DNA from: an uncultured Bacteroidota bacterium
Lineage (GTDB): Bacteria; Bacteroidota; Bacteroidia; Bacteroidales; SZUA-534
Reading direction: 5' to 3'
Length of the DNA stretch: 9,345 nt
Assembly (NCBI GenBank): GCA_937900725.1
Contig: CALCFP010000476.1
Coordinates: forward strand, 1 to 9,345
Shown: piece by piece, positions 1 through 6,732 of the stretch
Layout of the letters: each line of letters starts with the position of its first letter
Numbering within the stretch: the first letter of the stretch is position 1
Made by a program: the position numbers and the translations under genes
Notes under the pieces: model-generated
Told to the model about the DNA's origin: nothing
The model's database searches: none
What the model saw: only the letters and a program-made list of their open reading frames with translations

Positions 1-174
1 TCAGATGCAGTGTGATCTCTTTTACATTGGTTTTCTCAATACAGAATTTCGTATAGGCCAGATAGTCTGTAAAAGTACCAATGTTGACATACATGTTATT
101 CGGCTTTTCGTTGGCCTTACAAAACGAATGTATGAGTTTTGGCTGAGCAGTGACCGTCGAATAACCATATTGCG
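1..174. other. Upstream region of the unknown gene, no intact gene
   Basis: All three forward frames are interrupted or read poorly here. One forward frame is open from 5 to 430, but its downstream half lies over the better-supported gene starting at 175. Another frame gives a short protein-like run starting at ATG 81 (it begins MLTYMLFGF) and stops at TGA 144-146. The frame of the downstream gene has stops at 133-135 and 151-153. I see no clear TAnnTTTG promoter. The stretch is either a leader or a frame-damaged 5' end of the next gene. Confidence 0.3.
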
Positions 175-717
175 TTGGCTTTCCGTCTGCTTGAAGAGTA
201 TTCAAAGAACACAAGCAACAGGCTTCATCAGTGGTCGGTCATGGCGACACAGGAGAGCCGTATGCTTATTGAGGGAAGCCTGCTCGAGGAAAGCCAAGTG
301 TTTGTATCTACAGGTTTGGGTGGACGCGGCAGAATGTTGCGCTATTTTGTGGCTTTGGTCGGCAACAATATCGACGAATTTGCACCATACCAGAAGCACA
401 TTGTACAGTCAGAGTTTGAATCGGCATTGAAAAACAACAAGTCTGAACTTGAGACCATTGAATTCAACGGATATTACGCGGCGCTGACAATGCTGATCCC
501 GTTGGATGTGCCAATTCAGCAACTTATTTTGGATGCCATTGCCGAGTGCAATCAGTATGGTGATTTCATTCAGCACGATTTCCTTTTGACAAATGTCAAA
601 ATGCTGTCATTCGAGGAGATTGACAAATACGTGCACAGCGAGAAGATTGACGAGGGTCAGGATTTCGACATTAGTTTCGAAGACAATGGCGATGCGGCCT
701 GCGATGGTGACGAATAG
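175..717 (+). CDS. Hypothetical protein with acidic C-terminal tail (start uncertain)
   Basis: I do not recognise this 180-residue protein. It appears soluble, with no signal peptide or membrane segment. The N-terminal part (about residues 1-25) looks like an amphipathic helix. A Gly-rich stretch follows at about residues 46-53 (STGLGGRG), then a mixed alpha/beta-looking region, and the last 20 or so residues are strongly acidic. The frame opens only after the TGA at 151-153, so the first possible start is TTG 175. ATG 241 is the first ATG and would give 158 residues, but the 22 codons before it look coding. TTG starts are uncommon in this phylum, so the true N-terminus may lie in another frame upstream. 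The gene ends 24 bases before a strong terminator and converges on the PUR-domain gene. That the 3' two-thirds is coding is fairly sure; the function is unknown. Confidence 0.6.
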   Translation: MAFRLLEEYSKNTSNRLHQWSVMATQESRMLIEGSLLEESQVFVSTGLGGRGRMLRYFVALVGNNIDEFAPYQKHIVQSEFESALKNNKSELETIEFNGYYAALTMLIPLDVPIQQLILDAIAECNQYGDFIQHDFLLTNVKMLSFEEIDKYVHSEKIDEGQDFDISFEDNGDAACDGDE

Positions 718-741
718 TGTTTTGAAAGCATGAAAATAAAA

Positions 742-764
742 AAAGGCGGAGAGTATCCGCCTTT
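742..764. terminator. Bidirectional intrinsic terminator between convergent genes
   Basis: A perfect 9-bp stem, AAAGGCGGA at 742-750 with TCCGCCTTT at 756-764, encloses a GAGTA loop. Minus-strand transcripts leave the hairpin into a run of T (complement of 738-744), which ends the PUR-domain gene. Plus-strand transcripts leave into TTTCTTATTT, which ends the 175-717 gene. It lies between the two stop codons, as expected for a shared terminator. Confidence 0.85.
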
Positions 765-806
765 CTTATTTCAAGTTGCCAGCAACTTTGCTGATGCGTA
801 TCGGAC

Positions 807-1163
807 TTATTTATCGAGGTCTTCAAAATTGACATTGGTAAATCTGCCGTCAGCATTGCTGTCCGATGGCTCTTCTATTGGTGCGTCAGACTCGGTGCTG
901 TTTTCAGAAATATATTGCAGAACGTCGTCAAGACAGTCCATAAACTTCCCAAAATCTTCCTTGTACAAGAAAATCTTGTGCTTCTCGAAATGGGAACTCC
1001 CGTTATCTTCAAAAACTTTCTTGCTTTCGGTAATGGTGATGTAGTGCTCGTTTTGACGGGTTTTCTTCACATCAAAGAAATACGTGCGCTTGCCAGCCTT
1101 GACTGATTTAGAGTACACTGCATCCAAATCTTTCTTGAAGTCGTTTTTTTCAAAATCGTCCAT
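807..1163 (-). CDS. PUR-domain DNA/RNA-binding protein (DUF3276 family)
   Basis: This 118-residue protein matches the bacterial PUR-alpha-like family (DUF3276), which binds single-stranded nucleic acid. The Borrelia regulator BpuR belongs to the wider family. The PUR fold spans about residues 15-85. Its first half carries the basic aromatic signature VYSKSVKAGKRTYFFDVK (15-32) followed by the strand YITITESK (41-48). The second half carries KHKIFLYKEDFGKF (61-74) and an amphipathic helix to about 85. Residues 88-118 form a low-complexity acidic tail (Glu, Asp, Ser, Asn) that is probably disordered. The start is ATG 1163, with a purine-rich AGAGAA just before it and a -7-like element about 30 bases upstream. 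It is monocistronic, divergent from patB, and ends at the shared 742-764 terminator. The family assignment is firm; the cellular target is not known from this sequence. Confidence 0.9.
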   Translation of the reverse strand: MDDFEKNDFKKDLDAVYSKSVKAGKRTYFFDVKKTRQNEHYITITESKKVFEDNGSSHFEKHKIFLYKEDFGKFMDCLDDVLQYISENSTESDAPIEEPSDSNADGRFTNVNFEDLDK

Positions 1164-1192
1164 TTCTCTTGTACTTTATAATTTGTGGTTAA

Positions 1193-1200
1193 CAAAAATA
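1193..1200 (-). promoter_or_regulatory. Candidate -7 element for the PUR-domain gene
   Basis: On the minus strand this reads TATTTTTG, an exact match to the Bacteroides -7 consensus TAnnTTTG. It would put the transcript start near 1186 and give a leader of about 22 bases. A TTG lies upstream, but only 11 bases away instead of the usual 19 or so, so the -33 part is unsupported. The whole 1164-1297 gap is A/T-rich and must hold the divergent promoters of this gene and patB. For patB I see only an imperfect TATTTTG at 1246-1252. Confidence 0.4.
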
Positions 1201-1297
1201 AAATAATAGTTCAATAATTAGACCTGTTTTCATCTAATAATTACGTATTTTGATGTAATTGCTATATTGTCGCACTGAAATCATCATTTATTTCTAT

Positions 1298-2464
1298 ATG
1301 ATTTTCAATTTTGACACCATTATTGACAGGCGGAAAACCAACAGCCTCAAGTTTGATAACATCGACAAGACATTGGGTGTCGCACCCGATGCCATTCCAA
1401 TGTGGGTGGCCGACATGGACTTTGCCGTGGCTCCTTGCATAGCCGATGCCCTGCGCGCACGGATGGAGCATCGGGTTTTGGGCTATACACTGCGTACCGA
1501 ATCATTCGCTGAAAGCATCGTAGGTTGGCAGAAGCGCCGAAATGGTTGGGTCGTAAAGCCCGAATGGGTGGGTTTTAGTCCAGGTGTTGTGGCCGGCATT
1601 GCCGTTGCCATAAGCCAGTTCACCAAGCCAGGCGAAAAGGTCATAGTGCAGACGCCGGTATATCATCCGTTTTTCTTGACTGTCAAGGCATTGGGGCGCG
1701 AGGTTGCCTATAATTCGTTGCTCAATCACAGACAGTATGCCCAGATTGATTTCGACGATTTGGAACTGAAGGCCCGCACCGCCAAGATGCTTCTGCTTTG
1801 CAATCCGCACAATCCGGGCGGGCGCGTGTGGACTCGCGCTGAACTTGCCCGCATAGCCGACATTTGCAGCCGCAACGGTGTGATGGTGGTGTCCGATGAG
1901 ATTCATTCCGATTTGGTTTACAAGCCGGCGGTCTTTACGCCTTATGCCAGCATCAGTGATGCGTCGGCACAGAACTCGCTCACACTTTCGGCACCAAGCA
2001 AGACTTTCAACATTGCCGGATTGGCTACTTCATACGTCGTTGCCCCCAATGCCGAAATTCTGAAACGCTACAATGCCGGCCTTGACGCGATGCACATCGG
2101 ATTTGGCAACCTGTTTGGCAATGTGGCTTTGGAAGCCGCCTACAATGGTGGCGACGAGTGGGTTGACCAGTTGCTTGCATACCTGAAGGGCAGCGTCGAT
2201 TTTGCCATCGGCTATGCCGAAAAAAACATTCCGCAGATGCACATCGTACGACCTGAAGCGACATTCCTGCTTTGGTGCGACTGCCGAGAATTCAATATGT
2301 CGGAACGCGAGTTGTCCGATTTCTTTGCGCATCGTGCAAAAGTCGCCGTCAACATGGGAGCGATGTTCGGGCAGGAAGGAAGTGGATTTGTAAGGCTCAA
2401 CATTGGTTGTCCGCGTGCCACGTTGGAAACGGCATTGGAACGCATAAAAACGGCTTTGCCATAA
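1298..2464 (+). CDS. patB: PatB/MalY family PLP-dependent C-S lyase
   Basis: This is a fold-type I PLP enzyme of 388 residues, the usual family length. PatB/MalY proteins are cystathionine beta-lyases or cysteine-S-conjugate beta-lyases that release ammonia, pyruvate and a thiol or H2S in the cytoplasm. The diagnostic substrate-side segment MWVADMDF is at 35-42. Y122 (VYHPF) should stack on the cofactor. N172 and D200 (VVSDEIHSD) should bind the pyridine ring and its N1. K235 in SAPSKTFNIAG is the Schiff-base lysine, and R366 in GFVRLNIG should bind the substrate carboxylate. I chose ATG 1298 over TTG 1259 because homologues begin with a short lead such as NFDTIIDRRKTNSLKFD; the 13 extra residues would not fit. 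There is no Shine-Dalgarno. The gene stands alone, convergent with purL. The family is firm; the exact substrate (cystathionine, cysteine or a conjugate) cannot be told from sequence. Confidence 0.92.
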   Translation: MIFNFDTIIDRRKTNSLKFDNIDKTLGVAPDAIPMWVADMDFAVAPCIADALRARMEHRVLGYTLRTESFAESIVGWQKRRNGWVVKPEWVGFSPGVVAGIAVAISQFTKPGEKVIVQTPVYHPFFLTVKALGREVAYNSLLNHRQYAQIDFDDLELKARTAKMLLLCNPHNPGGRVWTRAELARIADICSRNGVMVVSDEIHSDLVYKPAVFTPYASISDASAQNSLTLSAPSKTFNIAGLATSYVVAPNAEILKRYNAGLDAMHIGFGNLFGNVALEAAYNGGDEWVDQLLAYLKGSVDFAIGYAEKNIPQMHIVRPEATFLLWCDCREFNMSERELSDFFAHRAKVAVNMGAMFGQEGSGFVRLNIGCPRATLETALERIKTALP

Positions 2465-2470
2465 AAAACG

Positions 2471-2502
2471 AAACGACCTTCGTTTTGTACCGAAGGTCGT
2501 TT
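2471..2502. terminator. Strong 12-bp hairpin after patB
   Basis: AAACGACCTTCG (2471-2482) pairs perfectly with CGAAGGTCGTTT (2491-2502) around the 8-base loop TTTTGTAC. It starts seven bases after the patB stop. In the plus direction only the three T at the end of the stem follow, then GTACTAAC, so termination may be weak. In the minus direction the exit sequence is CGTTTTTTAT, a better U-tract, which could act as a second barrier to purL read-through. Confidence 0.7.
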
Positions 2503-2523
2503 GTACTAACAACTAACTAACCT

Positions 2524-2588
2524 AAACCTTATGAAAAAAACTATCAACTATTCTGAATCTGTTTAACGCAGATATTTCCATAAGGTTT
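2524..2588. repeat. 10-bp inverted repeat enclosing an orphan mini-ORF
   Basis: AAACCTTATG (2524-2533) and CATAAGGTTT (2579-2588) are perfect inverted copies, extended inward by three more pairs after one mismatch. A nested 5-bp hairpin, ATCTG (2557-2561) with CAGAT (2569-2573), lies inside. The left arm ends in an ATG that opens an 11-codon ORF (2531-2566, MKKTINYSESV). The preceding ACTAACTAACCTAAACCTT is like the A-rich, Shine-Dalgarno-free leaders of this group. The mini-ORF could encode a leader peptide, be the stub of a lost gene, or be chance. The rest of the 2465-2745 gap holds two terminators and nothing else I can identify. Confidence 0.45.
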
Positions 2589-2688
2589 CAAAAAGTTTCA
2601 ATGAACCACACAATGTAAAAAGTTGATTTGTATCAGTTTTGAGATGATTGTTAGGGTGTGGAATGTTGGAAATAAAATGGTTGGCACA

Positions 2689-2727
2689 AAAAAAATCCCG
2701 TCCAGTAATTCTGAACGGGATTTTTTT
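2689..2727. terminator. Bidirectional intrinsic terminator after purL
   Basis: A TCCCGT/ACGGGA core (2696-2701 with 2715-2720) is extended outward by seven A-T pairs. Inward, after one mismatch, a CAG/CTG helix caps it with a TAATT loop. The A-run at 2688-2695 and T-run at 2721-2727 supply U-tracts in both directions. It begins 18 bases after the purL stop and would also stop plus-strand read-through from patB. Confidence 0.88.
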
Positions 2728-2745
2728 ATTTGGAAGACTTGCAGA

Positions 2746-5700
2746 TTATTTGCCAGTCTTTTCCTTAACCCAGTTGTATGCGTTGCGAATTGCAATAGCC
2801 CAAGGTGAAAGGTCGTCCATTTCGCGGCCGTCAATGTAGTGAGGCCATTGCCAAGGGAACAATGCACGTTCAGGGTGTGGCATCATTGCCAGGTGGCGTC
2901 CGTTGTCGGAGCAGATGCCTGCGGCGTTGAATGCCGAGCCGTTAGGGTTGGCTGGATATGTGCTGTATGCGTATTTTACAGGAATGTTGTACTTGTTCTC
3001 GCCGTAAGGGAAACTGAATTGGCCTTCGCCGTGGGCTACCCATACGCCAAGTCGCATTCCTTCCATATTCTTGAAGAATACGCTGTCGTTCTTCTCAATA
3101 ACCACGTCAACAAAGCCTGATTCAAACTTGTGCGAAACGTTGTGAAGCATCTTTGGTTTTTGTTCGTGGTTCATATTTATGAGACCTAGTTCAATCATAA
3201 CCTGGCAACCGTTGCAGATACCCATACTCAATGTGTCGGGACGTGCGTAGAAGTTGTCGAGCGCCTTTTTGGCCTTTTCGCTGTAAAGGAATGCGCCTGC
3301 CCAGCCTTTTGCAGAGCCAAGAACGTCGGAGTTGGAGAAACCGCCTACAAACACAATCATATTTACGTCTTCAAGGTTCTCGCGACCGCTTACAAGGTCG
3401 GTCATATGCACGTCCTTGACGTCAAATCCTGCAGTGTAGAGCATATATGCCACTTCGCGGTCGCATTGGTTACCCTTTTCACGGATGATGGCAGCCTTCA
3501 CGCCGCTCTTTGCACGCCGCTTAAGGTCGATGCCGAGCGATTTGGCCGAGCCGTCAAAGTTCTTGAAGTCGAATTTGTGTGCGTGGTTCTTGTAGTTTTT
3601 GTAGCGTTCGAGCGCCATGCCGTTTTGTGTCTGGTCGCAATCGAGCAGGTACGATGTTTTGAACCACAAGTCGCGCAACTTCTTGATATCGAACGAATAT
3701 TTGTCGCCGCCAGTCGCGATTTCCAATTTACCCTTTGTTCCAAGCGTGCCAATAATCTTAAAGTCGATGCCTGCGGCAGTCAACATAGATGCGGCTTTCT
3801 TGTCGTCGGCAACCTGAATGATGAGTGCAGGATTTTCTGCGAACAGCAATTTGACGGAGTCTTTTTCGCCGAATGCTTCAAGGTTGGCTTTGATGCCGAT
3901 TTCATCGTTGGAGAATGCCATTTCGAGCAAGGTGGTGACCATACCGCCTGCCGACACGTCGTGGCCTGCAATTACAAGCCCGTCTTCGATGAGCGACTGA
4001 ACATTGTTGAATGTCTTTGCAAAGTAGTCAACATCGGTGATGTCAGGGCAATCGGTGCCAACGCCGTTGATAATCTGTGCGAATGCCGAACCGCCAAGTT
4101 TCAAGGCGTCCTTCGACATATCTATGTAAAGCAGTTGTGACTTGACGTTGTGCAATACAGGAGAAACTGTCTTGCGGATGTTTGTCACCTCGCCTGCTGC
4201 TGTTACAATCACGGTTCCAGGAGACAATACCTTGTCGCCGTTAGGATATTTTTGTGTCATTGACAGTGAGTCCTTGCCAGTTGGAACGTTGATGCCCAAC
4301 TTGATGCAGAATTGGCTCAATGCCTCTACAGCCGAATACAGACGTGCGTCTTCGCCAGGATTGAAGCAAGGACACATCCGGTTGGCGCTCAATGATACGC
4401 CTTTCAACTTGTCTTGAATAGGCGCCCATACTATGTTTGTAAGTGCTTCGGCCACAGCCATACGCGAGCCCTTTGCGGGGCTAATCATTGCACAGGCGGG
4501 TGCGTGGCCTACTGAAGTCGCAACGCCATATTTGCCTTGATAGTCGAGTGCTACCACGCCGCAGTCGTTGAGTGGCAAGTGCAGGTAGCCTGCGCATTGC
4601 TGTGTGGCCACCTTGCCGCTTACTGAACGGTCAACTTTGTTTGTCAACCAGTCTTTGCAGGCAACCGATTCAAGTTGCAGTACTTGCTCAAGATAATCGG
4701 CAACCTTGCAGGTGTCATATTTCAAGTCGCTGTAGTTTTCGGCTATTGTCTTGTCTTCCATTATGGTGCGTGGAGGATTGCCAAACATATCGGCAAGTTG
4801 CAGGTTGATTGGGTCTTCGGCGGCATCTTTATCAACAAAGCGGAACTGCATATCGCCAGTTGCCTCGCCCACAACGTACATTGGAGCGCGTTCGCGGTCG
4901 GCAATCTTCTTCAGATGGTCTATATCTTTGTCTTTCAATACCAAACCCATACGTTCCTGACTTTCGTTGCCGACAATCTCCTTTGCAGAAAGTGTCGGGT
5001 CGCCGATAGGCAGTTTGCGGATATCGATTACGCCGCCAGTTGCCTCGACCAATTCCGACAGGCAGTTGAGGTGCCCGCCAGCGCCGTGGTCGTGAATGGA
5101 GATTATCGGGTTGTCGCTTTGTTCGCTCAATGCGCGGATTGCATTGTAGACGCGGCGTTGCATCTCAGGGTTCGAACGCTGGACGGCGTTCAGTTCGATT
5201 GAGTTGTTGTACTCGCCAGTGGCAACTGATGAGACGGCGCCGCCGCCCATACCTATGCGGTAATTGTCGCCGCCGAGTATGACTACTTTGTCGCCAGGCT
5301 CGGGGTCGGCTTTCAGGCAGTCTTTTTTCTTTGCATAGCCTACACCGCCAGCCATCATAATAACTTTGTCGAAACCGAATTTCTTGTAATTCTCGAAGTG
5401 CTCCATAGTGAGCAGGCTGCCGCAGATAAGCGGTTGCCCGAATTTGTTGCCGAAGTCGCTTGCACCGTTTGAAGCCTTGATGAGAATCTGTTCAGGTGTC
5501 TGATATAGCCAAGGACGCGGCTCGGTTGCTTTTTCCCACGGACGTCCGCCGTCAAGGCGCGGATATGACGACATATATACTGCTGTTCCTGCAATTGGCA
5601 TGCTGCCTTTGCCTCCGCCCATACGGTCGCGAATCTCGCCACCAGAACCAGTTGCTGCGCCGTTGAATGGCTCGACAGTGGTAGGAAAGTTGTGTGTTTC

Positions 5701-6438
5701 TGCCTTTAATGAGTAAACTGATTCGTAGTCAGTTACTTCAAAGAAGTCGGATTGTTCCTGGCTGGCAGGTGCGAATTGTTCCAAAACGTGGCCTTGGAAA
5801 AATGCGCAGTTGTCTTTGTAAGCCGAAACCACATTGTTCTGGTTTGCGGTAGTTGTCTTCTTGATAAGTTTGAACAGTGTGTCGGGCTTTTCCTCGCCAT
5901 CGATGATGAACTGTCCGTTGAATATTTTGTGGCGGCAGTGTTCTGAGTTTACTTGTGAAAAGCCGAACACTTCGCTGTCGGTAAGCGGACGGCCGAGTTT
6001 TTTTGCCAAGCCTTCCAAATAGTTGATTTCTTCTTCCTTAAGCGCCAAACCTTCTTTTTTGTTGTAAGCGGCAATGTCGTCGATGTGAACAATAGGCTGA
6101 GGTTTGATGTCAACGGTGAAGATGTTTTGGTCGAGGCTGTCGTAGAACGATTTCAGCATTGGGTCGAATTGTTTCTTGTCGACACTTTGTGCTTCAAACT
6201 CTTCGATGCGGATGATGCCGCTGATGCCCATATTCTGGGTTATCTCGACAGCGTTGGTGCTCCAAGGGGTGATCATCTCCTTGCGTGGTCCGACGTATGA
6301 GCCTTTGGGGGCATTTTGTCCGAGGCATTCCGATTTGCCGAAAAGCCAATTCAGTTTTTCAATGTCTGCAGCCGAAATGGCGTTGTTCGTCTTGACTGCA
6401 ATAACCTTATTTTCAGGTGTTTTAAAGAAGGTAACCAT
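2746..6438 (-). CDS. purL: Phosphoribosylformylglycinamidine synthase, single-chain (PurL)
   Basis: FGAM synthase catalyses step four of de novo purine synthesis: FGAR plus glutamine and ATP give FGAM, glutamate, ADP and phosphate. This is the large single-chain form (1230 residues), so no separate PurS or PurQ is needed. Order along the chain: a PurS-like N-terminal domain (about 1-140); a linker leading into the signature GFSQVNSEHCRHKIFNG (159-175); a first PurM-like half (to about 560) with KAETHNFP (245-252), GGEIRD (266-271) and HDHGAGG (449-455); a second half (about 570-960) with PTGKDSLSM (719-727) and GHDVSAGG (825-832); and a class I glutaminase domain (about 980-1230). In the last, C1075 of GICNGCQ is the nucleophile, and H1188 and E1190 of MPHPER complete the triad. 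All key residues are present, with no frameshift. The start is ATG 6438, preceded by a short A/T-rich leader and a good promoter match. The gene is transcribed alone and ends at the 2689-2727 terminator. Confidence 0.98.
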   Translation of the reverse strand: MVTFFKTPENKVIAVKTNNAISAADIEKLNWLFGKSECLGQNAPKGSYVGPRKEMITPWSTNAVEITQNMGISGIIRIEEFEAQSVDKKQFDPMLKSFYDSLDQNIFTVDIKPQPIVHIDDIAAYNKKEGLALKEEEINYLEGLAKKLGRPLTDSEVFGFSQVNSEHCRHKIFNGQFIIDGEEKPDTLFKLIKKTTTANQNNVVSAYKDNCAFFQGHVLEQFAPASQEQSDFFEVTDYESVYSLKAETHNFPTTVEPFNGAATGSGGEIRDRMGGGKGSMPIAGTAVYMSSYPRLDGGRPWEKATEPRPWLYQTPEQILIKASNGASDFGNKFGQPLICGSLLTMEHFENYKKFGFDKVIMMAGGVGYAKKKDCLKADPEPGDKVVILGGDNYRIGMGGGAVSSVATGEYNNSIELNAVQRSNPEMQRRVYNAIRALSEQSDNPIISIHDHGAGGHLNCLSELVEATGGVIDIRKLPIGDPTLSAKEIVGNESQERMGLVLKDKDIDHLKKIADRERAPMYVVGEATGDMQFRFVDKDAAEDPINLQLADMFGNPPRTIMEDKTIAENYSDLKYDTCKVADYLEQVLQLESVACKDWLTNKVDRSVSGKVATQQCAGYLHLPLNDCGVVALDYQGKYGVATSVGHAPACAMISPAKGSRMAVAEALTNIVWAPIQDKLKGVSLSANRMCPCFNPGEDARLYSAVEALSQFCIKLGINVPTGKDSLSMTQKYPNGDKVLSPGTVIVTAAGEVTNIRKTVSPVLHNVKSQLLYIDMSKDALKLGGSAFAQIINGVGTDCPDITDVDYFAKTFNNVQSLIEDGLVIAGHDVSAGGMVTTLLEMAFSNDEIGIKANLEAFGEKDSVKLLFAENPALIIQVADDKKAASMLTAAGIDFKIIGTLGTKGKLEIATGGDKYSFDIKKLRDLWFKTSYLLDCDQTQNGMALERYKNYKNHAHKFDFKNFDGSAKSLGIDLKRRAKSGVKAAIIREKGNQCDREVAYMLYTAGFDVKDVHMTDLVSGRENLEDVNMIVFVGGFSNSDVLGSAKGWAGAFLYSEKAKKALDNFYARPDTLSMGICNGCQVMIELGLINMNHEQKPKMLHNVSHKFESGFVDVVIEKNDSVFFKNMEGMRLGVWVAHGEGQFSFPYGENKYNIPVKYAYSTYPANPNGSAFNAAGICSDNGRHLAMMPHPERALFPWQWPHYIDGREMDDLSPWAIAIRNAYNWVKEKTGK

Positions 6439-6478
6439 TAAAATGTGTTTTAAAATTTATGGTTTCGAATTATCTGTG

Positions 6479-6509
6479 CAAAGGTAAAAAAGAATAGGGG
6501 GCAATCAAT
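6479..6509 (-). promoter_or_regulatory. Candidate purL promoter, Bacteroides type
   Basis: On the minus strand TACCTTTG (6486-6479) matches the -7 consensus TAnnTTTG exactly. TTGA (6508-6505) lies 18 bases upstream, near the expected -33 spacing, although the full TTTG is not present. Transcription would start near 6472, giving a leader of about 34 bases. That is too short for a purine riboswitch aptamer, and I see no inverted repeat suggesting an operator. Confidence 0.6.
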
Positions 6510-6732
6510 AGCGGTTTATTCACAATTTAAGAACGGGAAACTGTAAGTCGAGCCTATGGCTGGCGTTTGTCAACTCCAAATGGTCAAGGCGTTTGTGAAT
6601 AGTCGTAGAGGCGCTTTGCAGGTTCCCCGCAATGTGCATTGTTTCGGCGTTGCAAGCGGGGCTGTGGTTGCGTCGGCCTTGCTAGACTTGCTCCCTGTCA
6701 TCTGTCAAATGTGGGAATGGAGTGTTCTCTGG
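6510..6732. other. Unexplained intergenic segment, structured and less A/T-rich
   Basis: No convincing gene lies in the stretch between the regulator stop and the purL promoter. CCCCGC (6625-6630) pairs with GCGGGG (6656-6661) around a 25-base loop that itself contains the small inverted repeat AATG-TG-CATT (6631-6640). Neither exit has a U-tract, so it does not look like a terminator. On the minus strand, in the frame of the regulator, the reading is open from after a stop near 6685 down to TGA 6522-6520. That run includes a 39-codon ORF starting MHIAGNLQS. The segment could be a dispersed repeat, an RNA, a decayed gene end or plain spacer. Confidence 0.3.

Noticed and set aside
5..430. Forward 141-codon ORF overlapping the start of the unknown gene
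   Set aside because: Over 175-430 it is out of frame with the better-supported ORF, and its translation there has scattered Cys, Trp and Arg typical of a shadow frame. A short upstream part could still belong to a damaged gene, which is noted as a finding.
1259..1297. TTG start 13 codons upstream of patB
   Set aside because: The extra residues are hydrophobic and aromatic and unlike the family N-terminus. ATG 1298 gives the usual length and beginning.
3406..4140. Forward 244-codon ORF antisense to purL
   Set aside because: It lies wholly inside purL, where every expected motif is present on the minus strand. Its Cys- and Val-rich composition is what the complement of a coding frame gives.
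6439..6478. Purine riboswitch in the purL leader
   Set aside because: The likely leader is only about 34 bases and shows no three-way-junction pairing, so it cannot hold the aptamer.
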